From contig NZ_NFUT01000001.1 of assembly GCF_002127215.1 (NCBI RefSeq), positions 558,001 to 622,000 on the forward strand: a stretch of 64,000 nucleotides of DNA, given 5' to 3'. Under the pieces are notes generated by a model, which did not search any database, was not told the origin of the DNA, and worked only from the letters and a program-made list of their open reading frames with translations. Positions 50,601 through 61,424 of the stretch are shown one piece after another. This DNA comes from Hydrogenophaga sp. IBVHS2 (GTDB lineage: Bacteria > Pseudomonadota > Gammaproteobacteria > Burkholderiales > Burkholderiaceae_C). Made by a program: the position numbers and the translations under genes. How positions within the stretch are numbered: position 1 is the first letter of the stretch; the number at the start of each line of letters is the position of its first letter.

Positions 50601-51236
50601 ATGGACTTCCAGACCGGTTTCTTCTACCTGTTCGCGGCCGTGCTGCTCTTTGCGGCGTACCGCGTCATCACCGCGCGCAACCCGGTGCACGCGGTGCTCT
50701 ACCTGATGCTGTCGTTCTCCCAGGCATCGGCGCTGTGGCTGCTGCTCAAGGCCGAGTTCCTGGGCATCACGCTGGTGCTGGTCTATCTGGGCGCGGTCAT
50801 GGTGCTGTTCCTGTTCGTGGTGATGATGCTCGACATCAACATGGATGCGCTGCGGCAGGGTTTCTGGAAGCACTTCCCGGTGGCAGCCCTGCTGGGCGGC
50901 ATCGTGGCGGCCGAACTGATCGCCGTGCTGTGGGTCGGGTTCCCCACGGTGCCGGTGAGCGGTGCCGTGCCGGCAACGGCCGAGGTCTCCAACACCCACG
51001 CCCTGGGCGTGCTGCTCTACACCGAATACCTCTATCCCATCCAGGTGGCCGCGGTCATCCTGCTGGTGGCGATGGTGGCCGCCATCGCGCTGACCCTGCG
51101 CCAGCGCAAGGACAGCAAGGCCATCAATCCCTCGCTGCAGGTGCATGTGCGCGCGTCCGACCGCCTGGTGGTGGTGCCCATGGCCGCCACCCGCAAATCC
51201 GCTGAACCGACGCCGGCCGAGGAGGGCAAGGCATGA
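50601..51236 (+). CDS. nuoJ: NADH-quinone oxidoreductase subunit J
   Basis: Membrane subunit of complex I, 211 residues with five helices. The third-helix region [24 protein letters not shown] carries the conserved Tyr/Gly pi-bulge segment. The C-terminal cytoplasmic tail (from about 165) is charged and poorly conserved. It overlaps nuoK by 4 bases (51233-51236). Confidence 0.97.
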   Translation: MDFQTGFFYLFAAVLLFAAYRVITARNPVHAVLYLMLSFSQASALWLLLKAEFLGITLVLVYLGAVMVLFLFVVMMLDINMDALRQGFWKHFPVAALLGGIVAAELIAVLWVGFPTVPVSGAVPATAEVSNTHALGVLLYTEYLYPIQVAAVILLVAMVAAIALTLRQRKDSKAINPSLQVHVRASDRLVVVPMAATRKSAEPTPAEEGKA

Positions 51237-51541
51237 GCTTGACACTGGGCCACTTCCTGTCGGTCGGCGCGATCCTGTTTGCGCTCTCCGTCATCGGCAT
51301 CTTCCTCAACCGCAAGAACCTGATCGTGCTGCTCATGGCCATCGAGCTCATGCTGCTGGCGGTCAACATGAACTTCGTGGCCTTCTCGCACTTCCTGGGC
51401 GACATGCACGGCCAGGTGTTCGTGTTCTTCATCCTGACCGTGGCAGCGGCCGAGTCGGCCATCGGCCTGGCCATCCTGGTGCTGCTGTTCCGCAACCGCG
51501 CGTCCATCAGCGTCGAGGAACTCAACAGCCTCAAGGGCTGA
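51233..51541 (+). CDS. nuoK: NADH-quinone oxidoreductase subunit K
   Basis: Small membrane subunit, 102 residues with three helices. The proton-channel glutamates are visible in [19 protein letters not shown] and in the third helix [19 protein letters not shown]. The start overlaps the nuoJ stop. Followed by nuoL after 25 bases. Confidence 0.98.
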   Translation: MSLTLGHFLSVGAILFALSVIGIFLNRKNLIVLLMAIELMLLAVNMNFVAFSHFLGDMHGQVFVFFILTVAAAESAIGLAILVLLFRNRASISVEELNSLKG

Positions 51542-51566
51542 TGCCCGGACCCGAACACGCAAGACC

Positions 51567-53588
51567 ATGAGCAACACCCTCTCTGCAAGCACCCTGCTGG
51601 CCGTTCCGCTGGCTCCCCTGGTCGGCGCCGCGCTGGCCGGCATCCTCGGCACCGCCTTCGGCGGCAACGTGATCGGGCGCCGCGCTTCCCACAGCGCCAC
51701 CATCCTGGGCGTGCTGGTGGCCTTCATCCTGTCGGCCCTGACCCTGGTCGACGTCATGAAGGGGGCCCGTTTCAACGCCACCATCTACGAATGGATGGTG
51801 GTGGGCGGCCTGAAGATGGAGATCGGCTTCCTGGTCGACGGCCTGACCGCCATGATGATGGTGGTGGTGACCTTCGTCTCGCTCATGGTGCACATCTACA
51901 CCATGGGCTACATGGAGGAGGACGCCGGCTACAACCGCTTCTTCGCCTACATCTCGCTGTTCACCTTCTCCATGCTCATGCTGGTCATGAGCAACAACCT
52001 GCTGCAGCTGTTCTTCGGCTGGGAAGCGGTGGGTCTGGTGTCCTACCTGCTGATCGGCTTCTGGTACAACAAACCGACGGCCATCTTTGCCAACATGAAG
52101 GCCTTCCTGGTCAACCGGGTGGGCGACTTCGGCTTCATCCTTGGCATCGGCCTGATCGTGGCCTACACCGGCACGCTGAACTACGGCGAGGTGTTCGCCA
52201 AGGCCGACCAGCTGAGCGGCATCACCTTCCCCGGCACCAGCTGGATGCTGGTCACGGTGATCTGCATCTGCCTGTTCATCGGTGCCATGGGCAAGAGCGC
52301 GCAGTTTCCGCTGCACGTGTGGCTGCCCGACTCCATGGAAGGCCCCACGCCCATTTCGGCCCTGATCCATGCGGCCACCATGGTGACCGCCGGCATCTTC
52401 ATGGTCGCCCGCATGTCGCCGGTGTTCGAGATGTCGGACACGGCGCTCAACTTCATCCTGGTCATCGGCGCCATCACCGCGCTGTTCATGGGTTTCCTGG
52501 GCATCATCCAGAACGACATCAAGCGGGTCGTGGCCTATTCCACCCTGTCCCAGCTGGGTTACATGACCGTGGCCCTGGGTGCCTCGGCCTACTCGGTGGC
52601 GGTGTTCCACCTCATGACCCACGCCTTCTTCAAGGCGCTGCTGTTCCTGGCCGCCGGCTCGGTGATCATGGGCATGCACCACAACCAGGACATCCGCTGG
52701 ATGGGCGCGGTGCGCAAGTACATGCCCATCACCTGGATCACCTCGCTGCTGGGCACGCTGGCGCTCATCGGCACGCCGCTGTTCTCGGGCTTCTATTCCA
52801 AGGACTCGATCATCGAGGCGGTGCACTTCAGCAACCTGCCCGGTGCCGGCTTCGCCCACTTCGCGGTGCTGGCGGGCGTGTTCGTGACCTCGTTCTATTC
52901 GTTCCGGCTGTATTTCCTGGTCTTCCATGGCCAGGAGCGTTACGACCAGAACCCGGAAGCCCACCACGACGATCACCATGACGACCATGCCCACCATGGC
53001 GACGGCAAGCCGCACGAGTCGCCCTGGGTGGTGACGCTGCCCCTGGTGCTGCTGGCCATCCCGTCGGTGCTGATCGGCTACTTCACCATCGAGCCGCTGG
53101 TCTTCGGCAAGTTCTTCGAGGACGCCATCTACGTCAACAGCCAGGCCCACCCGGCCCTGGTGAAGTTCGCCGAGATCTTCCACGGCCCCATGGCCATGGC
53201 GCTGCACGCCCTGAGCACCCCGCCGCTGTACCTGGCCCTGGCCGGTGCGGTGACCGCCTGGTACATGTACCTGGTCAACCCGGCCGTGCCGGCTGCCATC
53301 GCCCGCGCGCTCAAGCCGCTGATCACCGTGATGGAGAACAAGTACTACCTCGACTGGTTCAACGAGAACGTGCTGGCCAAGGGCGCGCGCGGTCTGGGCA
53401 TCGGCCTGTGGAAGGGGGGTGACCGTGGCGTGATCGAGGGCGGGGTGGTCAATGCCAGCTGGAAGCTGGTCGGCCTGATCTCCGGCGTGGTGCGGCGCTT
53501 CCAGACCGGCTTCCTGTACCACTACGCCTTGATGATGCTGGTGGGCGTGATGCTGCTCATGACCTACTTCGTCTGGCTGGCCAAGTAA
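51567..53588 (+). CDS. nuoL: NADH-quinone oxidoreductase subunit L
   Basis: Distal antiporter-like proton-pumping subunit, 673 residues with about 16 helices including the long lateral helix at the C terminus. Conserved channel segments include FFGWEAVGLVSYLLIGFWY (Glu), GKSAQFPLHVWLPDSMEGPTPISALIHAATMV (Lys), and THAFFKALLFLAAGSVI. Between two helices (about residues 465-490) there is a loop very rich in His and Asp (AHHDDHHDDHAHHGDG). The gene lies between nuoK and nuoM in the standard order. Confidence 0.97.
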   Translation: MSNTLSASTLLAVPLAPLVGAALAGILGTAFGGNVIGRRASHSATILGVLVAFILSALTLVDVMKGARFNATIYEWMVVGGLKMEIGFLVDGLTAMMMVVVTFVSLMVHIYTMGYMEEDAGYNRFFAYISLFTFSMLMLVMSNNLLQLFFGWEAVGLVSYLLIGFWYNKPTAIFANMKAFLVNRVGDFGFILGIGLIVAYTGTLNYGEVFAKADQLSGITFPGTSWMLVTVICICLFIGAMGKSAQFPLHVWLPDSMEGPTPISALIHAATMVTAGIFMVARMSPVFEMSDTALNFILVIGAITALFMGFLGIIQNDIKRVVAYSTLSQLGYMTVALGASAYSVAVFHLMTHAFFKALLFLAAGSVIMGMHHNQDIRWMGAVRKYMPITWITSLLGTLALIGTPLFSGFYSKDSIIEAVHFSNLPGAGFAHFAVLAGVFVTSFYSFRLYFLVFHGQERYDQNPEAHHDDHHDDHAHHGDGKPHESPWVVTLPLVLLAIPSVLIGYFTIEPLVFGKFFEDAIYVNSQAHPALVKFAEIFHGPMAMALHALSTPPLYLALAGAVTAWYMYLVNPAVPAAIARALKPLITVMENKYYLDWFNENVLAKGARGLGIGLWKGGDRGVIEGGVVNASWKLVGLISGVVRRFQTGFLYHYALMMLVGVMLLMTYFVWLAK

Positions 53589-53626
53589 GCGCCCCGGGTC
53601 ACAACAACAAGAGGAAGAACAACATC

Positions 53627-55105
53627 ATGGGTCTGCTGAGTCTTGCCATCTGGACGCCCATCTTTTTCGGCGCCGTCCTCCTGGCCTTCGGCCGCGACGA
53701 CCAGGCGCACGTGGTCCGCTGGATTGCCCTGGTCGGCGCGCTGGCCGGTCTGCTGGTGACGGTGCCGCTGTACAGCGGCTTCGAGCTGGGCACGGCGGCC
53801 ATGCAGTTCGTCGAGAAGTCGGTCTGGATCGAGCGTTTCAACATCCACTACCACCTCGGCGTGGACGGCATTTCGTTGTGGCTGGTGCTGCTGACCGCCT
53901 TCATCACCGTGGTGGTGGTGGTGGCCGGCTGGGAAGTGATCACCGAGCGCGTCAACCAGTACATGGGCGCCTTCCTGATCCTCTCGGGTCTGATGATCGG
54001 CGTGTTCGCGGCACAGGACGCCATGCTGTTCTACGTGTTCTTCGAGGCCACGCTGATCCCGATGTACCTGATCATCGGCATCTGGGGCGGACCGAACAAG
54101 ATCTACGCGGCGTTCAAGTTCTTCCTCTACACGCTGCTGGGCTCGCTGCTCATGCTGGTGGCCCTGATCTACCTCTACACCGCTTCCGGTGGCAGCTTCG
54201 CGCTGGCCGACTGGTACCAGCTGCCGCTGGGCGCCAAGGCCCAGACCCTGCTGTTCTTCGCCTTCTTCGCGGCCTTCGCCGTCAAGGTGCCGATGTGGCC
54301 GGTGCACACCTGGCTGCCCGACGTGCACGTGGAGGCCCCCACCGGTGGCTCCGCCGTCCTGGCGGCCATCATGCTCAAGCTGGGCGCCTACGGCTTCCTG
54401 CGCTTCTCGCTGCCCATCCTGCCCGACGCCTCGCACCAGTGGGCCGGCCTGATGATCGGCCTGTCGCTGGTCGCGGTGATCTACGTGGGTCTGGTGGCCA
54501 TGGTCCAGCAGGACATGAAGAAGCTGGTGGCCTATTCGTCGGTGGCCCACATGGGCTTCGTGACCCTGGGCTTCTTCGTCTTCTCCGACCTGGGCGTGTC
54601 GGGCGCCATCGTGCAGATGATCGCCCACGGCTTCGTGTCGGCGGCCATGTTCCTGTCCATCGGCGTGCTCTACGACCGGGTGCACTCGCGCGACATCGCG
54701 GCCTACGGCGGCGTGGTCAACACCATGCCCCGGTTTGCGGCCTTTGCCCTGCTGTTCACCATGGCCAACTGCGGCCTGCCGGGCACTGCCGGTTTCGTGG
54801 GCGAGTGGATGGTCATCCTGGCAGCGGTCAAGTCCAACTTCTGGGTCGGCCTGCTGGCGGCCTCCGCCCTGATCTTCGGTGCGGCCTATTCGCTGTGGAT
54901 GTTCAAGCGGGTGTACCTGGGTGCACCGGGCAACGACGACGTGCGCGCCCTGACCGACATCAACGCCCGCGAGTTCACCGTGATGGCGGTGCTGGCCCTG
55001 GCCGTGCTGTTCATGGGCGTGTACCCCAAGCCCTTCACCGACGTGATGGACGCCTCCGTGGCCGAGCTGCTGCGCCACGTGGCCGTGTCCAAGCTGCCGA
55101 ACTGA
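53627..55105 (+). CDS. nuoM: NADH-quinone oxidoreductase subunit M
   Basis: Antiporter-like proton-pumping subunit, 492 residues with about 14 helices. The conserved Glu is in FYVFFEATLIPMYLIIGIWGG, the channel Lys in VKVPMWPVHTWLPDVHVEAPTGGS-type block, and the broken helix region around YSSVAHMGFVTLGFF. It starts 38 bases after nuoL and ends 37 bases before nuoN. Confidence 0.97.
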   Translation: MGLLSLAIWTPIFFGAVLLAFGRDDQAHVVRWIALVGALAGLLVTVPLYSGFELGTAAMQFVEKSVWIERFNIHYHLGVDGISLWLVLLTAFITVVVVVAGWEVITERVNQYMGAFLILSGLMIGVFAAQDAMLFYVFFEATLIPMYLIIGIWGGPNKIYAAFKFFLYTLLGSLLMLVALIYLYTASGGSFALADWYQLPLGAKAQTLLFFAFFAAFAVKVPMWPVHTWLPDVHVEAPTGGSAVLAAIMLKLGAYGFLRFSLPILPDASHQWAGLMIGLSLVAVIYVGLVAMVQQDMKKLVAYSSVAHMGFVTLGFFVFSDLGVSGAIVQMIAHGFVSAAMFLSIGVLYDRVHSRDIAAYGGVVNTMPRFAAFALLFTMANCGLPGTAGFVGEWMVILAAVKSNFWVGLLAASALIFGAAYSLWMFKRVYLGAPGNDDVRALTDINAREFTVMAVLALAVLFMGVYPKPFTDVMDASVAELLRHVAVSKLPN

Positions 55106-55142
55106 CCGCACCCGCGCCAAGACGACTCAAGAGAACGACAAC

Positions 55143-56639
55143 ATGATCGACAACCTCAGCTGGATCGCGGCCTACCCGGAAATCATGCTGCTGGTGATGA
55201 GCTGCCTCATCGCCCTGGTGGACCTGGGCGTGCGCACACCGCTGCGCGGCGCCACCTACCTGCTCACCCTGGCCACGCTGGGCTGCCTGGCCGTGCTGCT
55301 GGGCATGGAGGCGGCGTCGGGCCGCACCATCGACGGCTTCGGCGGCATGATCGTCAGCGACCCCATGGGCAACTGGCTCAAGTGCTTTGCCACCGTGGCC
55401 ATGATGGTCACCCTGGTCTATGGCCGTGCCTATGCCGGATCGCGCGACATGATGCGCGGCGGCGAGCTGTTCATCCTGTCTCTGTTCGCGCTGCTGGGCA
55501 TGTACGTGATGATCTCGGGCCACAACTTCCTGGTCATCTACCTGGGCCTGGAACTGCTCACGCTCTCCAGCTACGCCCTGGTGGCCCTGCGCCGTGACGA
55601 TCTGGCCGCCACCGAGGCCGCCATGAAGTACTTCGTGCTGGGTGCCTTGGCCAGCGGCTTCCTGCTCTACGGCCTGTCCATGGTGTACGGCGCCACCGGC
55701 TCGCTGGACGTGTCCGGCGTGCTGCAGGCCATTGCCGGCGGCGAGGCCACGCTCAAGGGCTCGAAGCAGGTGCTGGTGCTGGGCCTGGTGTTCGTGGTGG
55801 CCGGTCTGGCCTTCAAGCTGGGCGTGGCACCGTTCCACATGTGGGTGCCCGACGTCTACCACGGCGCCCCGACCGCCATCACCCTGGTGGTGGGCGGTGC
55901 GCCCAAGCTGGCGGCATTTGCCATCGTGATCCGTCTGCTGGTTGAAGGCATGGCCCCGCTGGCGTTCGACTGGCAGCAGATGCTGGCGGTGCTGGCGGTG
56001 CTCTCGCTGCTGGTGGGCAACCTGGCCGCCATCGCCCAGACCAACCTCAAGCGCATGCTGGCGTTCTCCACCATCGCACAGATGGGCTTCATGCTGCTCG
56101 GCCTGCTGGCCGGGGTGGTGGGGCAGGACAACGGCAACATGGTCAACGCCTACAGCTCGGCCATGTTCTATGTGGTCACGTATGTGCTGACCACGCTGGC
56201 CACCTTCGGCGTCATCATCGTGCTGTCGCGCTCCGGCTTCGAATCCGACGAGATCGCCGACCTGGCCGGCCTCAACCGCCGCAGCCCGTTCCACGCCGGC
56301 ATCATGGCGATCTGCATGTTCTCGCTGGCCGGCATTCCGCCCCTGGTCGGCTTCTATGCCAAGCTGTCGGTGCTGCAGGCGCTGCTGGCCTCGGGCCAGG
56401 GCTTCTACATCGGTCTGGCGGTCTTTGCGGTGGTCATGTCGCTGGTGGGCGCGTTCTATTACCTGCGTCTGGTCAAGGTGATGTACTTCGACGAAGGCAC
56501 CCAGACCGCTGCCATCGAAGGTCCGGCCGATGCCCGCGCCGTGCTGTCGGTCAATGGTGCGCTGGTGCTGGTGCTGGGCGTGGTGCCCGGCGGTCTCATG
56601 ACCCTGTGCGCCCAGGCCGTGGCCGCGCTGTTCGCCTGA
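55143..56639 (+). CDS. nuoN: NADH-quinone oxidoreductase subunit N
   Basis: Third antiporter-like subunit, adjacent to NuoK in the complex, 498 residues with about 14 helices. Recognised segments are IYLGLELLTLSSYALVALRRDD, AFKLGVAPFHMWVPDVYHGAPTAI, and MLAFSTIAQMGFMLLGLLAG. Last of the 14 complex I genes; small non-complex I genes follow after 61 bases. Confidence 0.97.
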   Translation: MIDNLSWIAAYPEIMLLVMSCLIALVDLGVRTPLRGATYLLTLATLGCLAVLLGMEAASGRTIDGFGGMIVSDPMGNWLKCFATVAMMVTLVYGRAYAGSRDMMRGGELFILSLFALLGMYVMISGHNFLVIYLGLELLTLSSYALVALRRDDLAATEAAMKYFVLGALASGFLLYGLSMVYGATGSLDVSGVLQAIAGGEATLKGSKQVLVLGLVFVVAGLAFKLGVAPFHMWVPDVYHGAPTAITLVVGGAPKLAAFAIVIRLLVEGMAPLAFDWQQMLAVLAVLSLLVGNLAAIAQTNLKRMLAFSTIAQMGFMLLGLLAGVVGQDNGNMVNAYSSAMFYVVTYVLTTLATFGVIIVLSRSGFESDEIADLAGLNRRSPFHAGIMAICMFSLAGIPPLVGFYAKLSVLQALLASGQGFYIGLAVFAVVMSLVGAFYYLRLVKVMYFDEGTQTAAIEGPADARAVLSVNGALVLVLGVVPGGLMTLCAQAVAALFA

Positions 56640-56700
56640 CGCCGCCGACCGCTCTCATGCGCCTTGAACTTGCCGGCCCCGGCCGGCTCTGAACAGCACC

Positions 56701-57003
56701 ATGGACACCACTACCTCCGTCTGGCTGGTGCTGCTGGGCGCCTTGCTCGCGGCCAACATGCCCTTCATCAATGACCGCTGGCTGGCGGTCATCCCGCGCA
56801 GCGCCCCCAAGTCGCTCTGGATCCGTCTTCTGGAACTGGTCTTCTGGTACGCGGTGGTGGGTGCGCTCGGTCTGGGTCTGGAACACAACGCCGGGCAGAT
56901 CGCGCCGCAAGGCTGGGAGTTCTATGCCACCACGGCCTCGCTGTTCCTCACCCTGGCGTTTCCCGGATTCGTCTACCGCTACCTGATGCGCCGCCGCGCA
57001 TGA
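56701..57003 (+). CDS. DUF2818 family membrane protein
   Basis: A 100-residue protein with three predicted membrane helices (about 7-21, 42-62, 75-95). The ANMPFINDRWLAVIP segment and the C-terminal FPGFVYRYLMRR match the DUF2818 family as I know it, which regularly follows nuoN in betaproteobacteria. No function is known; the constant position suggests a role in complex I assembly or the membrane, which is inference. The stop overlaps the next start by ATGA. Confidence 0.85.
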   Translation: MDTTTSVWLVLLGALLAANMPFINDRWLAVIPRSAPKSLWIRLLELVFWYAVVGALGLGLEHNAGQIAPQGWEFYATTASLFLTLAFPGFVYRYLMRRRA

Positions 57004-57599
57004 GCGAGGCCCTGCCCGAGGACGACCGGCACCTGCGCGAGGAGCGGCTGGTGCGGGAACCCCTGCTGAAAGGGCACTTTCTTCGGGTGGTGCGCGACAC
57101 CGTGCGCCTGCCCGACGGCCGCGAGGCCACCCGCGAATTCGTCCTGCATCCCGGTGCCGTGATGGTGGTGGCCATGGCCGACGACGGCCGACTGTTGATG
57201 GAGCGCCAGTACCGCCACCCCATGGGGCAGGTGATGCTGGAGTTTCCTGCCGGCAAGCGCGACCCGGACGAGGACAGCCTGAGCTGCGCCCGCCGCGAGC
57301 TGCAGGAGGAAACCGGCTACACCGCCCGCGAATGGGCCTTTGCCGGCCGCCACGCCCCGACCATTGCGTACTCCGACGAGGTGATCGACATCTGGTTCGC
57401 ACGCGGCCTGCAGGGCGGCGAGCGTCGGCTGGACGAGGGCGAGTTCCTGGATGTGTTCCTGGCCGAGCCGTCCGAGCTCATGGCCGCCTGCCGCGACGGC
57501 CGCCTGATCGACGGCAAGACGATCACCGGCCTGTTGTGGTGGCAACAGGTGATGAATGGATCATGGTTGCTGGAGTGGCGGGATAATCCCGCCCCATGA
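57000..57599 (+). CDS. NUDIX hydrolase (ADP-ribose pyrophosphatase type)
   Basis: A 199-residue NUDIX hydrolase. The box G-x5-E-x7-RE-x2-EE-x-G is complete in GKRDPDEDSLSCARRELQEE followed by TGY (about 83-105). RQYRHPMGQVMLEFPAGK before the box is typical of the ADP-ribose pyrophosphatase (NudF) group, so ADP-ribose or related nucleoside diphosphate sugars are likely substrates. It overlaps the DUF2818 gene (57000-57003) and the next gene (57596-57599) by 4 bases each. Confidence 0.9.
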   Translation: MSEALPEDDRHLREERLVREPLLKGHFLRVVRDTVRLPDGREATREFVLHPGAVMVVAMADDGRLLMERQYRHPMGQVMLEFPAGKRDPDEDSLSCARRELQEETGYTAREWAFAGRHAPTIAYSDEVIDIWFARGLQGGERRLDEGEFLDVFLAEPSELMAACRDGRLIDGKTITGLLWWQQVMNGSWLLEWRDNPAP

Positions 57600-58060
57600 A
57601 GGTCCTGGATCTCCAATGCGGTCACCAGCACGGCTTCGAGGGCTGGTTTGCCTCTGAAGACGACTTTGCCGGTCAGCTCCGGCGCGGCCTGGTGACCTGC
57701 CCCCTGTGCGGCGACGCCCGCATCGAGAAGAAGCTGTCGGCACCCCGCCTGAACCTGCGCACCTCGCGCCACGAGACCGTCCCCGAGGTGGGGGCGCCCG
57801 AGACCCCGCCGGTCGATCCCCACCCCGGCCTGGCGGCCTTGCAGGCCCGCATGTTGTCCACGCTGCGCCGCCTGGTGGCCGAATCGGAAGACGTGGGCGA
57901 GCGGTTCGCCGACCAGGCCCGGGCCATGCACCACGGCGAGGTCGAGCGCCGCAGCATCCGGGGCCGGACCACACCGCAGGAAGCGATCGAGCTGCTGGAG
58001 GAGGGCGTGGACGTGCTGCCGCTGCCCGCCCTGCCGGTGCTGAAGGAAACCCTGCAATGA
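57596..58060 (+). CDS. DUF1178 family protein
   Basis: A 154-residue protein with the N terminus MKVLDLQCGHQHGFEGWFAS and a likely zinc knuckle formed by Cys8 and CPLCG (about 35-39). EVERRSIRGRTTPQEAIELLEEGV near the C terminus is the other conserved block. Similar genes end the nuo neighbourhood in many Burkholderiales. Function unknown. Start overlaps the NUDIX gene stop. Confidence 0.87.
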   Translation: MKVLDLQCGHQHGFEGWFASEDDFAGQLRRGLVTCPLCGDARIEKKLSAPRLNLRTSRHETVPEVGAPETPPVDPHPGLAALQARMLSTLRRLVAESEDVGERFADQARAMHHGEVERRSIRGRTTPQEAIELLEEGVDVLPLPALPVLKETLQ

Positions 58061-58065
58061 CCCGC

Positions 58066-58085
58066 CCCGGGCGAGACCGCCCGGG
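58066..58085. terminator. Bidirectional hairpin between convergent genes
   Basis: Perfect 8-bp stem CCCGGGCG-AGAC-CGCCCGGG centred in the 42-base gap between the DUF1178 gene (plus) and gdhA (minus). There is no U tract. Its location and symmetry suggest a shared terminator. Confidence 0.5.
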
Positions 58086-58102
58086 ACACCCGCCCGGGCC
58101 CT

Positions 58103-59428
<1,326 letters not shown>

Positions 59429-59531
59429 GGTGTGTTCCTGCAGGTTCCGCCCCGCGATGGCAGGGCGCTGCGGGACTGTAGGAGCCAGCCGCGGCGCTGT
59501 CCAAGGCCGCTACGCCATCCTGTCATGCATT

Positions 59532-61319
59532 TCATGCATGGAACTGCAGGGCCGCCAGACCGGCGTACACGCCCCCGCGGGCCACCAGTTCGTCGTGCGT
59601 GCCCTGTTCCACCACGCGCCCCTGGTCGAGCACCACGATGCGGTCGGCCCGCTGCACCGTGGCCAGCCGGTGCGCGATGACCAGCGTGGTGCGGTCCCGC
59701 ATGGCGGCATCCAGCGCCTGCTGCACCATGCGTTCGCTCTGGGCATCGAGCGCGCTGGTGGCCTCGTCGAGCAGCAGCAGGGGCGGGTTCTTGAGCATGG
59801 CCCGCGCAATCGCGATGCGCTGGCGCTGCCCGCCCGACAGGCGCACGCCGCGCTCGCCGAGGAAGGTGTCGTAGCCCTGCGGCAGCCGCTCGATGAACTC
59901 CTCGGCGAAGGCCGCGCGGGCGGCGGCGCGCACCTCCTCGTCGCCGGCTTCGGGCCGGCCGTAACGGATGTTGTCCAGCGCGCTGCCCGAGAAGATGACC
60001 GGGTCCTGCGGCACGATGCCGATGCGGCTGCGCAGGTCGTGCAGGCGCATGCGGTCGATCGGCACACCGTCGATGAGGATGCGGCCGCGCACCGGGTTGT
60101 GGTAGCGCAGCAGCAGGCCCAGCACCGTGGTCTTGCCGGCGCCGCTGGGTCCCACCAGCGCCACGGTGCGGCCGGGTTCGACAGCGATGTCCAGCCCCGA
60201 GATCGCGGCCTGCGTCGGCCGCGACGGGTAGTGGAAGTCGACCCCCTCGAAGCGCACCGAGCTGCCGGCGCCGGGCAGCGGCACGCTCACCGGATCGGCC
60301 GGCTCCTGCACCGGCGACGTGCCCGAGAGCAGCTCCATCAGCCGCTCGCTGGCGCCGGCGGCGCGCAGCAGGTCGCCATAGACCTCGCCCAGCACCGCCA
60401 CCGCGCCGGCCAGGATGATGATGTAGACCACCGTCTGCCCCAGGTGGCCGGCGCTGATGGTGCCGGCCAGCACCGCCTGCGTGCCCTGGTACAGCCCCCA
60501 CAGCAGCAGGGCGGCGGTGCTGATGATGATGAAAGCCACCAGGGCCGAGCGGGCCCGGGTGCGGCGCACGGCGGTCTGGAAGGCGTTCTCGGTGGCGCCG
60601 GCAAAGCGCTCCGATTCACGGGCTTCGGCGGTGTAGCTCTGCACCACCGGGACCGCATTGAGCACCTCCACCGCCATGGCGCTGGAGTCGGCCACCCGGT
60701 CCTGGCTGGCCCGCGAAAGGCGCCGGATGCGGCGCCCGAACAGCATGCTGGGCACCACCACCAGCAGCAGGATCAGCGCCACCTGCAGCATCACATAGGG
60801 GTTGGTCCAGACCAGCATGATGAGTGCGCCCAGGCCCATGACGCCGTTGCGCAGGCCCAGCGAGAGCGACGAGCCCACCACCGTCTGCACCAGCGTGGTG
60901 TCGGTGGTCAGGCGCGAGACCACCTCGCCGGTCTGGGTGGTCTCGAAGAAGGCCGGGCTCTGGCGCAGCACATGGGCATAGACGGCGTTGCGCAGGTCGG
61001 CGGTGATGCGTTCGCCCAGCCAGCTCACCAGGTAGAAGCGCGCGGCCGAAAACACGCCGAGTGCCACCGCCACACCGAACAGCAGCAGGAAGTGCCCGCG
61101 CAGCTGCAGGGCGGCTGTGCCCCGGTCGCCCGAGACCAGCCCGCCATCGATCAGCTGGCGCAAGGCCACCGGGAACACCAGCGTGGCGGCAGCGGCCAGC
61201 ACCAGGAACACCAGGGCCAGCGCAATGCGGCCCCGGTAGGGGCGGAGGAAGGGGACGAGGCCGCTGAGGGAGCGGGGGGTGGCGGCGCGTGGGCGCTCGC
61301 TGGTGGCGGTGGAAGGCAT
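59532..61319 (-). CDS. ABC exporter, fused permease and ATPase (MsbA-like)
   Basis: Half-transporter of 595 residues with an N-terminal six-helix domain (about 25-310) and a C-terminal ATPase. Walker A GPSGAGKT, Q-loop VPQDPVIFSG, signature LSGGQRQR, Walker B LLLLDEATSALD and the H-loop LVIAHRLATV are intact. It probably works as a homodimer; lipid or drug export is possible, but the substrate is unknown. The start at 61319 (MPSTATSERP) is chosen; another ATG at 61361 would add 14 residues, and neither has a clear ribosome binding site. Divergent from the PsiF-type gene. Confidence 0.92.
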   Translation of the reverse strand: MPSTATSERPRAATPRSLSGLVPFLRPYRGRIALALVFLVLAAAATLVFPVALRQLIDGGLVSGDRGTAALQLRGHFLLLFGVAVALGVFSAARFYLVSWLGERITADLRNAVYAHVLRQSPAFFETTQTGEVVSRLTTDTTLVQTVVGSSLSLGLRNGVMGLGALIMLVWTNPYVMLQVALILLLVVVPSMLFGRRIRRLSRASQDRVADSSAMAVEVLNAVPVVQSYTAEARESERFAGATENAFQTAVRRTRARSALVAFIIISTAALLLWGLYQGTQAVLAGTISAGHLGQTVVYIIILAGAVAVLGEVYGDLLRAAGASERLMELLSGTSPVQEPADPVSVPLPGAGSSVRFEGVDFHYPSRPTQAAISGLDIAVEPGRTVALVGPSGAGKTTVLGLLLRYHNPVRGRILIDGVPIDRMRLHDLRSRIGIVPQDPVIFSGSALDNIRYGRPEAGDEEVRAAARAAFAEEFIERLPQGYDTFLGERGVRLSGGQRQRIAIARAMLKNPPLLLLDEATSALDAQSERMVQQALDAAMRDRTTLVIAHRLATVQRADRIVVLDQGRVVEQGTHDELVARGGVYAGLAALQFHA

Positions 61320-61424
61320 CGGGCGATTCTGCGCCGGTTCGGCCCGTGTTTTCACCGACATGGATTCTGGTACGGGTGGGTGTACCCTAGCCGGGCGCAT
61401 CGCCACAACCCGGAGGAGAACCCC

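Noticed and set aside
48834..51245. Minus-strand open frames opposite nuoH to nuoL
   Set aside because: His/Gln/Asp-rich antisense translations produced by high GC3 in the nuo genes; no domain seen.
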